Source: Candidatus Saccharimonadota bacterium (GTDB lineage: Bacteria; Patescibacteriota; Saccharimonadia; Saccharimonadales; UBA10212). From it: a stretch of 64,000 bases of DNA. This document shows, piece by piece, positions 32,862 through 40,991 of the stretch (within the stretch, counting starts at the first letter, position 1; the number at the start of each line of letters is the position of its first letter). The position numbers and the translations under genes were made by a program. The notes under the pieces were generated by a model. It was given only the letters and a program-made list of their open reading frames with translations. It searched no databases and was not told the origin of the DNA. The stretch lies in contig JACOWW010000002.1 of assembly GCA_016176605.1 (NCBI GenBank), positions 312,846 through 376,845 on the forward strand, written 5' to 3'.

Positions 32862-33380
32862 TTATTTTACGTCGAGGAGGGTTATGTCGAAGACTAAATC
32901 GGCGTTAGCTGGGATGTTCGACCCCGGCGGCGGGTTGGCGCCATATGCTAAGTCCGCCGGAATTAACAACCGGCGCTGACCGTTGACCTTCATACCCGGT
33001 ACGCCCTCAACCCAGCCCTTTATTACCTGATTCAGGCCAAAACTAACAGGTTGGCCGCTATCGAGCGAACTTTGAAAAATAACACCTGTGGCCGCCACCG
33101 CGCCGGTGTAGTGAACAGTAACCGTGCTGTCCGGTTTGGCTTCAGCGCCATCACCAGCTTTGATATCTGTTTTTTGCAGCGAATCTATACGGTCAATTGG
33201 TGTAAAGTCGCTGAGTTTTGTGCCTTGAAGCGTTGGTCCTTGGGGTTTATTGGCCACTTGGCTAGAATCCTCCTTTTGGTGCGTCGCCTGCCAAAAAGCC
33301 CACACACCTACACCCAAACCAGTGCCCAGGAATAGTACCGCCAGAAATAGCCAGCCGGCACGCCTTAGAAAACTTCTCAT
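32862..33380 (-). CDS. Membrane-anchored FKBP-type peptidyl-prolyl isomerase
   Basis: The 172-residue protein has a basic N-terminus, a transmembrane segment (GWLFLAVLFLGTGLGVGVWAFW, about 9-30), a linker and a C-terminal FKBP domain. In the domain, VTVHYTGAVAATGVIFQSSLDSGQPVSFGLNQVIKGW and GQRRLLIPADLAYGA are recognisable. It accelerates prolyl isomerisation of proteins outside the membrane. The ATG directly follows the pheT stop, with AGAGG inside the end of pheT, so it is coupled to the phenylalanyl-tRNA synthetase operon. Confidence 0.92.
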   Translation of the reverse strand: MRSFLRRAGWLFLAVLFLGTGLGVGVWAFWQATHQKEDSSQVANKPQGPTLQGTKLSDFTPIDRIDSLQKTDIKAGDGAEAKPDSTVTVHYTGAVAATGVIFQSSLDSGQPVSFGLNQVIKGWVEGVPGMKVNGQRRLLIPADLAYGANPPPGSNIPANADLVFDITLLDVK

Positions 33381-35939
33381 TCATATCCTCTCTGCTTTAA
33401 ATTTAGCTTTGGCGTCAATTGCTATTTTATCAAGAACTTTATTCGCTTCCGCCGTAGTCATTGTCTTTCCAGGGTGCGACAAAACAATATGCCAGGTTGT
33501 TTGTTTGCGGCTTTTATCTTCAGAGCGCTGGTAAATATCAACCGGGCTTAACCAGTGGTTGTAGCCGTGATCGTCCGATATCCTTCCCAGAGTCTTCATA
33601 ACAAAATCAGTTAATTCGCCGTAGCTTAAGTCCGTAGCTGTGCGCAAACATATGTCCTGCTCGACAGCTGGAAATTTATTGAGCGGACGGTAATCGACGG
33701 TTTTAACAGCCAGACCTTGAATTACAGCTAAGTCGAGTTCTGCCTGAGCTGTTCGAGGTGGCAGCTTCAGTTTGGCTCGTAAATTTAAAGAAGGTTCTCC
33801 GCTCAAACCAACAATATTATCGCCACTATAAATTACCGCTGATCGCCTAGCTTCAAATGCCTGAGCAGCTATAAACCATGCGCGTGGTAACTTTTTCACA
33901 TTTTCTAACATGTTAAATTGCGCGGATTTGATACCAACTTTTTGTATTAAATAGTCACTAAACTTTTTGGCAACAAAATAAGGAGCGCCCCAATTAGGGG
34001 GGTTCTGTAGTGTAGTTATGACCATTGCCAAACGCTCGAGCTCTGTCGGCAGCTTTTCTTTATCGAGGACGTTTTTAATATGCGCTCGCCCAATCTCATA
34101 AAGTGCAAAATGATCTGAACCAGCTTTGATATTGGGGTAGACTTTTTCCAACAAGCTGGGCGTCAAACTCAACCTGTAATATTGCAAGTCTGGGCTCAGA
34201 GCGTTACGAATATGGTAGGCGTCTTTAATGTCCTGGCCGGCTTTTTCGATGAGCGAACCATGCACAAAACTGTATGTTAAAACTTCGTTGGCGCCGGCCG
34301 CCAATAATATTTGCCTGGCGCGGTCCTTAAAGGTCAATTTTTCATTTACGGCCGCTGGGGTAAGGTCTTTTTTTGGCAGCTCCAGCGGGAGATGGTCGTA
34401 ACCGTACAGCCGGCCGACTTCTTCGACAATGTCTTCCGGTATTACTATATCTGTCCGCCAAAAAGGCACATCGATTTTTAATGCATCTTCGCTAGCTTGT
34501 ACTTTGAATTCAACATTTTCCAGCAGCTTTTTGATTTGTGAAGCTGTAAGCTTCAGGCCTAGCCGCTCATTAATAAACTGAGTAGTGGTTCTAACTTGTG
34601 GCGCAGGTTTTAAACTGCCTTTTAAGTCGTAGATACTGCGGGCCGGCAGGCCGCCGCTTTCATGGATCACAAAATCAACCGCCCGAGCCAGCACCCGGTC
34701 ATTCTGCCACGGCGACTGATTTTTAGTAAATCTTGTCGCTGCATCTGTGAATAATCCGTATGTCATAGCTGTTTTACGGGTTACGTTCATATCAAAGGTG
34801 CCGACTTCAAGGATTATATTTTTAGTATTTTTATCAACTTCCGTGGCTGCCCCGCCCATGACGCCAGCCAAACCAATGGCCTGTTTGTTGGTGGCAATCA
34901 CCAGTTCTCCGCCCTCAAGTGTGACAACCTTGCCGCCAAGCAACAGCAGCTTTTCGCCAGTTTTGGCTTGGCGCACAACTATATGAGCCATGCTGCCGCT
35001 GCTGACACCTTTAACTTTGTCGTAATCGTAGGCGTGTATCGGCTGGGCGGTTTCCAGCATCAAGTAGTTTGTTATATCGACAATGTTGTTGATGGGGCGG
35101 ACACCAAGCCGCGCTAAATAAGACTGGATCTCCATGGAAGACGGGGCGATTTTAACGTTTTTAACTACCTGCAGCATAAAGTGCGGCACCAGCTTGGGAA
35201 TTTCGTTTTTGGCGCCCAGTAGTTGGGCGTCAGTCTTGTGGCTACCGGTCGTTTTGTCACCCAAATACCACTTGGGCGAGCGGAAAACCATGTTCTGGAC
35301 GCCGGCCAGTTCGCGGGCAACGCCTAACATGCCAAATAAGTCCGGACGATGCGTAAACATCTTATTTTCAATGTCAATGATGTAGTCATCTAAGCCGTAG
35401 ACCTTCGCAAAAGGCATCCCTGGTTTGATGTTTGAAGTTTGGTTTTTGGACTTTGTATCCTCGATAACGAGGATACCTGTATGGTCATCACCCAGAGCCA
35501 GCTCCTGGAGGCTGGCGATCATGCCGTTACTGACTACGCCCCGGATTTCCTTCGCCTCCAATACGAACGGTTCTTTATCGACAGTTGAAGGCACGGCCAC
35601 ACCGGGTGGCATCCAGACAACTAGTTGGCCGGCAGCAACATTCGGCGCGCCACAAACAACCTCGATCATTCCTTTACTGTCACGTTTTACTTTTTTGACA
35701 GCTTTTCCATCGTCAATTAAACAGACACTCAACTTGTCAGCGTTGGGGTGTTTTTGGCATTTAACAACTTTAGCAACCACGATGCCTTGATATTTTTTAC
35801 CAATATCAATAACTTCTTCGACTGCCCCAAGCTGGGCGCCGATTTTTTCGACCAAAGCCTCAATACCATCCGGCATCGGATCTGCCGAACACTGATCGTT
35901 TTTGATTATTTCTCTAATCCAATTAATACTAACTTTCAT
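33381..35939 (-). CDS. pheT: Phenylalanyl-tRNA synthetase beta subunit
   Basis: 852 residues. In order: N-terminal tRNA-binding EMAP-like domain (about 45-155, VVAKVVKCQKHPNADKLSVCLID), B3/B4 editing domain (about 210-400), B5 domain (400-480), catalytic-like core and the C-terminal FDX-ACB domain (about 750-852, KFPAVEQDICLR). Near residues 155-170 a loop TKSKNQTSNIK, about eight residues longer than in E. coli PheT, is encoded by heptad units next to a palindrome. The start codon abuts an inverted-repeat element. Confidence 0.96.
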   Translation of the reverse strand: MKVSINWIREIIKNDQCSADPMPDGIEALVEKIGAQLGAVEEVIDIGKKYQGIVVAKVVKCQKHPNADKLSVCLIDDGKAVKKVKRDSKGMIEVVCGAPNVAAGQLVVWMPPGVAVPSTVDKEPFVLEAKEIRGVVSNGMIASLQELALGDDHTGILVIEDTKSKNQTSNIKPGMPFAKVYGLDDYIIDIENKMFTHRPDLFGMLGVARELAGVQNMVFRSPKWYLGDKTTGSHKTDAQLLGAKNEIPKLVPHFMLQVVKNVKIAPSSMEIQSYLARLGVRPINNIVDITNYLMLETAQPIHAYDYDKVKGVSSGSMAHIVVRQAKTGEKLLLLGGKVVTLEGGELVIATNKQAIGLAGVMGGAATEVDKNTKNIILEVGTFDMNVTRKTAMTYGLFTDAATRFTKNQSPWQNDRVLARAVDFVIHESGGLPARSIYDLKGSLKPAPQVRTTTQFINERLGLKLTASQIKKLLENVEFKVQASEDALKIDVPFWRTDIVIPEDIVEEVGRLYGYDHLPLELPKKDLTPAAVNEKLTFKDRARQILLAAGANEVLTYSFVHGSLIEKAGQDIKDAYHIRNALSPDLQYYRLSLTPSLLEKVYPNIKAGSDHFALYEIGRAHIKNVLDKEKLPTELERLAMVITTLQNPPNWGAPYFVAKKFSDYLIQKVGIKSAQFNMLENVKKLPRAWFIAAQAFEARRSAVIYSGDNIVGLSGEPSLNLRAKLKLPPRTAQAELDLAVIQGLAVKTVDYRPLNKFPAVEQDICLRTATDLSYGELTDFVMKTLGRISDDHGYNHWLSPVDIYQRSEDKSRKQTTWHIVLSHPGKTMTTAEANKVLDKIAIDAKAKFKAERI
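35423..35476. repeat. Heptad units plus palindrome inside pheT
   Basis: Units TTTGATG, TTTGAAG, TTTGGTT, TTTGGAC, TTTGTAT abut a palindrome with 9-bp arms GTATCCTCG around ATAA (35455-35476). The architecture is the same as the array inside gatA: heptads followed by a palindrome, all translated. Confidence 0.85.
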
Positions 35940-36067
35940 CCCGTTAGATCTCCCCTCCGGGGCGTATTTCTGACGAAATCCTAGGTCTAACGGGATAGAC
36001 CCCGTTAGAAGTCTGATTTGCTTGTAAATCAGAGCTTGATGAAATCATGCAACTTCTAATCGGGGTC
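35938..36067. repeat. Two adjacent inverted-repeat elements between pheS and pheT
   Basis: The first (35938-35995) has ends ATCCCGTTAGA/TCTAACGGGAT and an inner CCCC/GGGG stem. The second (35998-36067) has ends GACCCCGTTAGAAGT/ACTTCTAATCGGGGTC. The outer end of the first includes the pheT ATG, and the outer end of the second includes the pheS stop. The first end sequence recurs at 46167 and 12509. Confidence 0.75.
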
Positions 36068-37088
36068 ATGCGAATTGTCTCAGGAATTTTAAGTTGCCAG
36101 AGTGGAAGTGGCGAACGTCTTCGATGTTGTATTTCAGCATCACCAGCCGGTCAATGCCAAAGCCCCAGGCAAAGCCTGTATATTTAGCGGGGTCAATGCC
36201 GCCTTCGCGTAAAACGTTGGGATGAATCATACCGCAGCCACCAAGTTCTATCCAGCCAGTATGACTACAAACATTGCAGCCCCGTCCCTCGCAAAATATG
36301 CAACTGGCGGCAAACTCAAAACTTGGCTCGGTGAATGGAAAATAAAAAGGCTGGATTTTAATTTTGATTTCGCGTTCATAATAGCTGGATAGCCAAGCTC
36401 TAATGGTAGCTACCAAATGGCCGGCATGTATTCCTTTATCGACATAGACCCCCTCAAGCTGATAGAAAGTGTGTTCATGGCGGGCATCCAGATCTTCATT
36501 TCTAAAAACCCGGCCCGGGATTACTGCCCGGATGGGGATTTCCATACTTTTAAAAACCCGGTTTTGCATTATCGAAGTATGAGCCGGTGCTACTAGGTCT
36601 TCATCAGTGACAAACGTATCGTATTCATCACGAGCTGGATGGTCTTTGGGGAAATTAAGTGAACCGAACATATGGTAATCATCATCAAGTTCACGCGATT
36701 CAACAGCCGCAAAACCCATCCGATAAAAAATATCTAAAATTATATCGAGCTCGGTCATCAGCGGATGGCGGCTACCATTTTCCGCCGGCAGCAACTTAGG
36801 CCGGTTTTCCGGCTTTACATTCATATCAAACGGAGCAGTAACATCGATTGAGGTTACAGGTGACAGGTTACTGGTTACAGATTTTCGCACCATGGATTCG
36901 AGTTCTTTTTTGAGTTCATTGATTTCCTTTCCAAAAGAAGCTCGTTCGTCGGGTGGCAAAGTTTTTATTCGGTCATATAAAGCCGTCAGTTCAGCTGCAC
37001 GTAAAATAGCCCGCTTATCTTTTAGCTTGGCAAACTTTTCGTGCAGTTGCTTGGCAACCTCAGCAATCTCCGGGTTTTTGTACTCCAT
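36066..37088 (-). CDS. pheS: Phenylalanyl-tRNA synthetase alpha subunit
   Basis: 340 residues, normal length. An N-terminal coiled coil (about 1-75) is followed by the class II catalytic core: HPLMTELDIILDIFYRMGF (motif 1), FRNEDLDARHEHTFYQLEGVYVD (motif 2) and GFAWGFGIDRLVMLKYNIEDVR (motif 3). FCEGRGCNVCSHTGWIELGGCGMIHPNVL is the CPR/bacterial PheS insert with four cysteines, possibly binding zinc. The linker KSVTSNLSPVTS is encoded by a heptad array. It heads a pheS-pheT-FKBP operon. Confidence 0.96.
   Translation of the reverse strand: MEYKNPEIAEVAKQLHEKFAKLKDKRAILRAAELTALYDRIKTLPPDERASFGKEINELKKELESMVRKSVTSNLSPVTSIDVTAPFDMNVKPENRPKLLPAENGSRHPLMTELDIILDIFYRMGFAAVESRELDDDYHMFGSLNFPKDHPARDEYDTFVTDEDLVAPAHTSIMQNRVFKSMEIPIRAVIPGRVFRNEDLDARHEHTFYQLEGVYVDKGIHAGHLVATIRAWLSSYYEREIKIKIQPFYFPFTEPSFEFAASCIFCEGRGCNVCSHTGWIELGGCGMIHPNVLREGGIDPAKYTGFAWGFGIDRLVMLKYNIEDVRHFHSGNLKFLRQFA
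36853..36886. repeat. Heptad array GGTTACA inside pheS
   Basis: Units GGTTACA, GGTGACA, GGTTACT, GGTTACA encode TSNLSPVTS in the linker between coiled coil and core. A similar GTAACC/GTCACC array is at 38327 outside any gene. Confidence 0.85.
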
Positions 37089-37103
37089 GTCGGTATTAGT
37101 ATA

Positions 37104-37262
37104 CCCGGAAGTAGACTTTCGAGTCAGCCCGTCTTTGCCTGATACTTATTATTCGGCAGCAAGACTATCTATTAAGTGGAAGACTTCTCACTCATCCAAA
37201 GCTCAACTGACGAGCTGAAACTCACATGGATAGTCGAATAATCTCGAAAGCTCACTTCCGGG
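37104..37262. repeat. 159-bp palindromic element upstream of pheS
   Basis: Ends CCCGGAAGT-x-GACTTTCGAG and CTCGAAAGC-x-CACTTCCGGG match at 18 of 20 positions as inverted repeats. A second pair, ATTATTCG...GACTATC with GATAGTC-GAATAAT, and a small AGCTC/GAGCT dyad nest inside. No gene is plausible. Together with the promoter and leader that follow it accounts for the 328 bp between pheS and the next gene. Confidence 0.7.
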
Positions 37263-37290
37263 ATAACAACTTCCCGCCCCTGATACGTAC

Positions 37291-37319
37291 TTGCTAGTAT
37301 GCTATTTCTATGGTAAAAT
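37291..37319 (+). promoter_or_regulatory. Promoter of the second GC-rich cassette
   Basis: TTGCTA (37291-37296), a 17-nt spacer and TAAAAT (37314-37319). The leader of about 90 nt contains an 8-bp stem CGTTTCGC/GCGAAACG and then TTCGACAGAGTAGA just before the Shine-Dalgarno site. Confidence 0.65.
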
Positions 37320-37416
37320 AAAAACACATTTCGTTGGAGTGTCGTTTCGCAACAGTGAAGCACTAAACACCCGCGAAACGCACCCCAAAATTCGACAGAG
37401 TAGAAAGGAGAATACC

Positions 37417-37926
37417 TTGATCATCAAGGTAGTTGCCGAGCTGGAGTACAGGGATTGGTCTGAGATCGAGATCCACATCAGCGCCAAGCTCCTACACCGC
37501 GGCAGTCCGCAGGCTTTCACGAATCCTGAGTGGCTTCGAGAGCACGCAGGCGACGAAGATCCCTTCACGAACTTCGGGAATGAGCTGCTCGAGAGGCTGG
37601 ACATCATCGGCGTCTCGTCAATGTTCAGCCCCTACTGCGTGAAGGTCACCATCCCGCCGATCTTCGGCATGATCGGGACTATCTGGGAGATCGTCCAGGC
37701 CGTCCACGCAGTCGTCGAGAACAGCCCGGAGCATACCGGCATCGCATTCGGCGTGATGAGAGCCGACAACCTGTTCGAGGCGGTCGACTACATCGAAGAC
37801 CCCAGCCGGGAGCAAGTCGAAGCGATGTTGAACGAAGTCGTTCCCACACTGGGCGTCACACCGGTGCGCAGTCGAAGGGGCAACCCACTCGACGAACCAT
37901 CACGCTCGAGCAAGATCAGCGACTGA
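37417..37926 (+). CDS. GC-rich gene of unknown function
   Basis: 169 residues from a TTG at 37417 (IIKVVAELEYRDWSEIEIHI), chosen because AAAGGAG lies 6 nt upstream; a longer frame back to 37291 covers the promoter and is rejected. Alternating strands and helices (VKVTIPPIFGMIGTIWEIVQAVHAVVENSP) suggest an alpha/beta fold with a hydrophobic central helix. No family is recognised. Codon use is strongly GC-biased compared with neighbours, which suggests acquisition or special expression. A second small gene follows in the same unit. Confidence 0.65.
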   Translation: MIIKVVAELEYRDWSEIEIHISAKLLHRGSPQAFTNPEWLREHAGDEDPFTNFGNELLERLDIIGVSSMFSPYCVKVTIPPIFGMIGTIWEIVQAVHAVVENSPEHTGIAFGVMRADNLFEAVDYIEDPSREQVEAMLNEVVPTLGVTPVRSRRGNPLDEPSRSSKISD

Positions 37927-37961
37927 ACCAAGCCGAACCCCCCCCCGAAAGGAGGTGAATC

Positions 37962-38219
37962 ATGGCATCAGTGCGCACCGACACGGATACGGCCCGGCAG
38001 ATCAAGGCGATGGCCCAACTCCGCGGGATCAGCGAGGAGGAGTTTGCCGCCGAGATCATCCGCCAGTATGGCGAAAACCACGCTGACGAACTCCGTGCAG
38101 GGATGGAACACCTGAGCCGATCGAAGTCCACTCGTAGAACCACCAGGCTCCTTCGGGTGTTGAGCACACCAGAAGGCGCCGCTGTTCTCGCGAGGCTGTA
38201 CCCGCCCACCACGGCGTAA
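37962..38219 (+). CDS. Small helical GC-rich protein of unknown function
   Basis: The 85-residue protein has a first half (DTARQIKAMAQLRGISEEEFAAEIIRQY) resembling the ribbon-helix-helix/antitoxin-like pattern of a short strand then two helices; the second half is basic (SRSKSTRRTTRLLRVL). DNA binding is therefore possible but not demonstrated. The ribosome site AAAGGAGGTGA is an almost perfect complement of the 16S 3' end, 5 nt before the ATG, and follows a run of nine C. It is downstream of the other GC-rich gene in one transcript. Confidence 0.65.
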   Translation: MASVRTDTDTARQIKAMAQLRGISEEEFAAEIIRQYGENHADELRAGMEHLSRSKSTRRTTRLLRVLSTPEGAAVLARLYPPTTA

Positions 38220-38225
38220 GAGCAA

Positions 38226-38260
38226 TGACGCCGGGCGGAGAAGCTCTCCGCCCGGCGTCA
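38226..38260 (+). terminator. Very strong stem-loop ending the GC-rich cassette
   Basis: A perfect 15-bp GC-rich stem (TGACGCCGGGCGGAG and its complement) with a 5-nt loop, directly after the stop codon. TCTACTCTGTCG at 38268-38279, just beyond it, is the exact complement of CGACAGAGTAGA at 37393-37404 in the leader. Confidence 0.75.
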
Positions 38261-38288
38261 CGCTCCGTCTACTCTGTCGCTTAACCAG

Positions 38289-38362
38289 AAAGCTTAAACT
38301 CTTAAGCTTTGTGGCTAAGCCAAAGCTGTAACCCGTAACCTGTCACCTGTCACCTTTCTCGT
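38289..38362. repeat. Hairpin and heptad array before the MGH1-like gene
   Basis: AAAGCTTAA/TTAAGCTTT form a perfect 9-bp stem (38289-38310), followed by heptad units GTAACCC, GTAACCT, GTCACCT, GTCACCT (38327-38355). Confidence 0.7.
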
Positions 38363-38378
38363 TTATACTTAAACGTAA

Positions 38379-39695
38379 ATGGACAAAGAGAAACTGCTTG
38401 AGCAAGCCAAGGAATTTTTAAAGCTCAACGATCGCGGCAGTTTCACAGTGCCAGCTGGCGAGTTGTATCCGCACCAATGGCTGTGGGACAGCTGTTTCAT
38501 ATCCATTGGCTTGCGCCACTTGGATATTGAACGAGCTAAAACCGAGCTTCAGAGCTTACTGCGCGGCCAATGGAGCAATGGCATGATGCCTAACATCATT
38601 TTTAGCGAAGGGAAGGAATATCACCGAGACCGCGAACTATGGCGCAGTTACCTCAGCCCCTACTCACCCGATAAAATCGCTACCAGCGGCATCACCCAGC
38701 CACCGATGCTGGCCGAAGCGGTGGTAAGGGTCGGCGATAAAATGAAACTGCCCGAGCGCCGGACTTGGTATAAAACGATGTTCCCCTCATTGCTGCGCTA
38801 CCATGAATGGTTATATGCCGACAGGGATCCGCATAAAGAAGGACTGATCATACTATTGCACCCTTATGAGGCGGGCCTGGATAATTCGCCGCCCTGGATC
38901 AGTGAAATGCGCAAGCACAGCATGCCATGGTGGGTTCGCTTGATTGAAAAACTACATCTTGACGGCGTAGTCGAGCTAGTCAGGCGTGACACACGCCACA
39001 TCCCACCAGGCCAAAGAATAAGTAACATTGAGGCAATGGTCCAATGGTCGGCCCTACACCGGCTGCGGCGCAAAGCCTACAATTCTGAAGCACTGATGAG
39101 CCGGGCGCTCTTCGCCGTCGAAGATTTAGCCTTCAATTGTATCCTGGTCCGCGCCAACGAACATTTGCGAAAAATTGCCGAAACTATCGGCCGCCCTCTG
39201 CCTGAGGAGCTTTCTGGGTCAATGATTAAAACTATCGCCGCGCTTGACCACCTTTGGGATGAAACCAAAGGTATTTACTATAGCCGCAGTTTTATCAGCC
39301 ATAAGCTAATAGAAGAACCAACCATTATGACTTTGTTGCCTCTTTACGCGGGCTGCATTAGTAAAGAAAAAGCAGCCCGGTTGGTCGAACTGCTGGCCAG
39401 CCGTAAATGGTTTAAGGCCAACTGGCCAGTACCTAGCGTGCCATTTAATTCTTCATACTTCGATCCGCTCAAATATTGGCAAGGCCCGTCTTGGGTTAAT
39501 ACTAACTGGCTAATAATCGACGGCCTGCGGCGTTATGGCTTCAACAATGAAGCTGAGAATTTGCTAAGAAAGACCTTAGAGCTCGTGGCAAAAAGCGGCA
39601 TGTGGGAGTATTTTAGCCCTATCAATGCCGAGCCGGCCGGCGCGCCGAACTTTTCCTGGACCGCCGCCCTCATCATCGACTTTCTCCAATCATAA
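38379..39695 (+). CDS. MGH1/GH63-like glycoside hydrolase
   Basis: The 438-residue (alpha/alpha)6-barrel protein resembles the mannosylglycerate/glucosylglycerate hydrolase MGH1-like branch of GH63. YPHQWLWDSCFISIGLRHLDIERAKTELQSLLRGQWSNGMMPNIIF contains the catalytic-acid Asp region. GPSWVNTNWLIIDGLRRYGF and EYFSPINAEPAGAPNFSWTAALIIDFL contain the distal Glu region. No signal peptide is seen, so it should act on an internal alpha-glucoside or compatible solute. TATACT lies 9 nt before the ATG. Confidence 0.85.
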   Translation: MDKEKLLEQAKEFLKLNDRGSFTVPAGELYPHQWLWDSCFISIGLRHLDIERAKTELQSLLRGQWSNGMMPNIIFSEGKEYHRDRELWRSYLSPYSPDKIATSGITQPPMLAEAVVRVGDKMKLPERRTWYKTMFPSLLRYHEWLYADRDPHKEGLIILLHPYEAGLDNSPPWISEMRKHSMPWWVRLIEKLHLDGVVELVRRDTRHIPPGQRISNIEAMVQWSALHRLRRKAYNSEALMSRALFAVEDLAFNCILVRANEHLRKIAETIGRPLPEELSGSMIKTIAALDHLWDETKGIYYSRSFISHKLIEEPTIMTLLPLYAGCISKEKAARLVELLASRKWFKANWPVPSVPFNSSYFDPLKYWQGPSWVNTNWLIIDGLRRYGFNNEAENLLRKTLELVAKSGMWEYFSPINAEPAGAPNFSWTAALIIDFLQS

Positions 39696-39700
39696 AGTTG

Positions 39701-39901
39701 TTAAGCGAGCCCCTAATTTTTTCAGGCATCTGGCGAGGCCTGATTAGACGTTGTCAAAACAAAGCGGGCTTGGCTGGTTTCGGCTGTTTGACGATGTAAA
39801 GTTGCCAGTGGCAAGTTTACGAGGAGTTCCGAAGGCAAGCTTTGGCTTTGAGCAACAGCTACTCACGACGAGACAGCATCTGAAAAAATTAGGGACGAGC
39901 G
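39701..39901. repeat. 200-bp structured dispersed element, copy A
   Basis: It fills exactly the gap between the convergent MGH1-like and rmuC genes. The ends are inverted repeats (CCCTAATTTTTTCAG). It is homologous over its whole length to the reverse complement of 62514-62719. The hairpin at 39796-39820 (arms GTAAAGTTGCC/GGCAAGTTTAC, loop AGT) is replaced in the other copy by a different but equally paired stem with the same loop and flanks. Confidence 0.8.
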
Positions 39902-40960
39902 TTATTCTTCGTCTAGGTTGGGGCGGTCGAGGAGCATTGGTTCAACGCTAGGGCTGGTTTCGGCGATTTTAACTACATCCTTGTCTATCTTCCCCAGTTC
40001 TTTGTAAGTTACGTTAAAATGCCCGACTGTCGTACCAAGAGAATTGCCGAGCTTTTGCATATAACCGTTATGGGCGACGAGGTGCCGGCTTAGTTGCTCA
40101 ATGTTCTTACGAATTTTTTCGGTATCTTTATGAATATCTATAGAGCGCAGACCCTGGACGATAATCTGCAGCATGGCACTCAGTGTGCTGGGACCGACGA
40201 TAGTAACTTTTTTGTCCTTGGCCGCATATTGCATCAGGTTGCGCCCGGAAACTCCGGCTGCGCCGACTTTGTTGGCCAAAAGATCATAATAAATCGCCTC
40301 ACTGGGTATAAACATCAGCGCCTGGTCCAGCGTACCTTTGGCTGGTTTTATATACTTGGCCGTTTCATCAATCCGCCGCTTTAAGTCTTCCTTAAAAGCC
40401 CGTTCCAACACGACTCGTTCTTCCGGTTTGGCGTCAAGCAGGCGGTTGTAGTTTTCCAGGCTAAATTTACTATCTATTGGCAACAGTTTGTCGTCTAATT
40501 TGATTACCGCGTCTACTGTCACGCCTTCGCCCATTTTGTACTGCAGCTCGTAAGTTCCCGGCGGCAACAGGTTTTTAAGAATTTGGTCCAAGTAATATTC
40601 CCCCAGCACGCCGCGCTGCTTGGGGTTTTGAAGGACATTTTGTAGGGATTTTAATTCGGAAGCAATATCGCCGACATTTTTATTTGTTTTATCCAGTTCG
40701 GTCAGCTTTTGGGTAACATCGGTGATAATCTTGGCGCTGGCTTGGAATTGGGCGGTCATCTGTTTATTGCTTTGGCCCAGCTGCTCGGTCAGCTGTTTTT
40801 GCAGCCCTTCTTTTAGTTGGGTAACATTTTCGCTAATTTGAGTCAGATCAGCCTTGAGCAGCAGGTGGGCATCGGTAGTTTTAGGTTTTCGGTTTTGCCA
40901 TACAATAATAGCCGCCAGGGCCACAACCAGAACACCTGAAATTATTACTGCCACCAGCAT
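39902..40960 (-). CDS. rmuC: RmuC-family DNA recombination-limiting protein
   Basis: The 352-residue protein has an N-terminal membrane segment (VAVIISGVLVVALAAIIVW, about 3-21) and a coiled coil (about 35-110). The RmuC domain (about 110-330) contains RGVLGEYYLDQILKNLLPPGTYELQYKM and ALMFIPSEAIYYDLLA. RmuC proteins limit DNA inversions at short repeats, with a nuclease-like fold. Such a role is notable in a genome full of inverted repeats. TACAAT lies exactly 6 nt before the ATG (leaderless type). Confidence 0.92.
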   Translation of the reverse strand: MLVAVIISGVLVVALAAIIVWQNRKPKTTDAHLLLKADLTQISENVTQLKEGLQKQLTEQLGQSNKQMTAQFQASAKIITDVTQKLTELDKTNKNVGDIASELKSLQNVLQNPKQRGVLGEYYLDQILKNLLPPGTYELQYKMGEGVTVDAVIKLDDKLLPIDSKFSLENYNRLLDAKPEERVVLERAFKEDLKRRIDETAKYIKPAKGTLDQALMFIPSEAIYYDLLANKVGAAGVSGRNLMQYAAKDKKVTIVGPSTLSAMLQIIVQGLRSIDIHKDTEKIRKNIEQLSRHLVAHNGYMQKLGNSLGTTVGHFNVTYKELGKIDKDVVKIAETSPSVEPMLLDRPNLDEE

Positions 40961-40991
40961 ATTTATATTGTACCCTTAAACAATTCTTGGC

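Noticed and set aside
32584..32897. Short open frames on both strands between glutaredoxin and FKBP
   Set aside because: The region is a nested inverted-repeat element plus a promoter; the frames have no coding character.
36066..37088. T-box riboswitch controlling pheS-pheT
   Set aside because: The region upstream of pheS is a long palindrome without the T-box sequence TGGNACCGCG or a specifier loop.
37291..37416. N-terminal 42-codon extension of the GC-rich gene
   Set aside because: It covers the promoter and leader hairpin; the TTG at 37417 has a well-spaced ribosome site.
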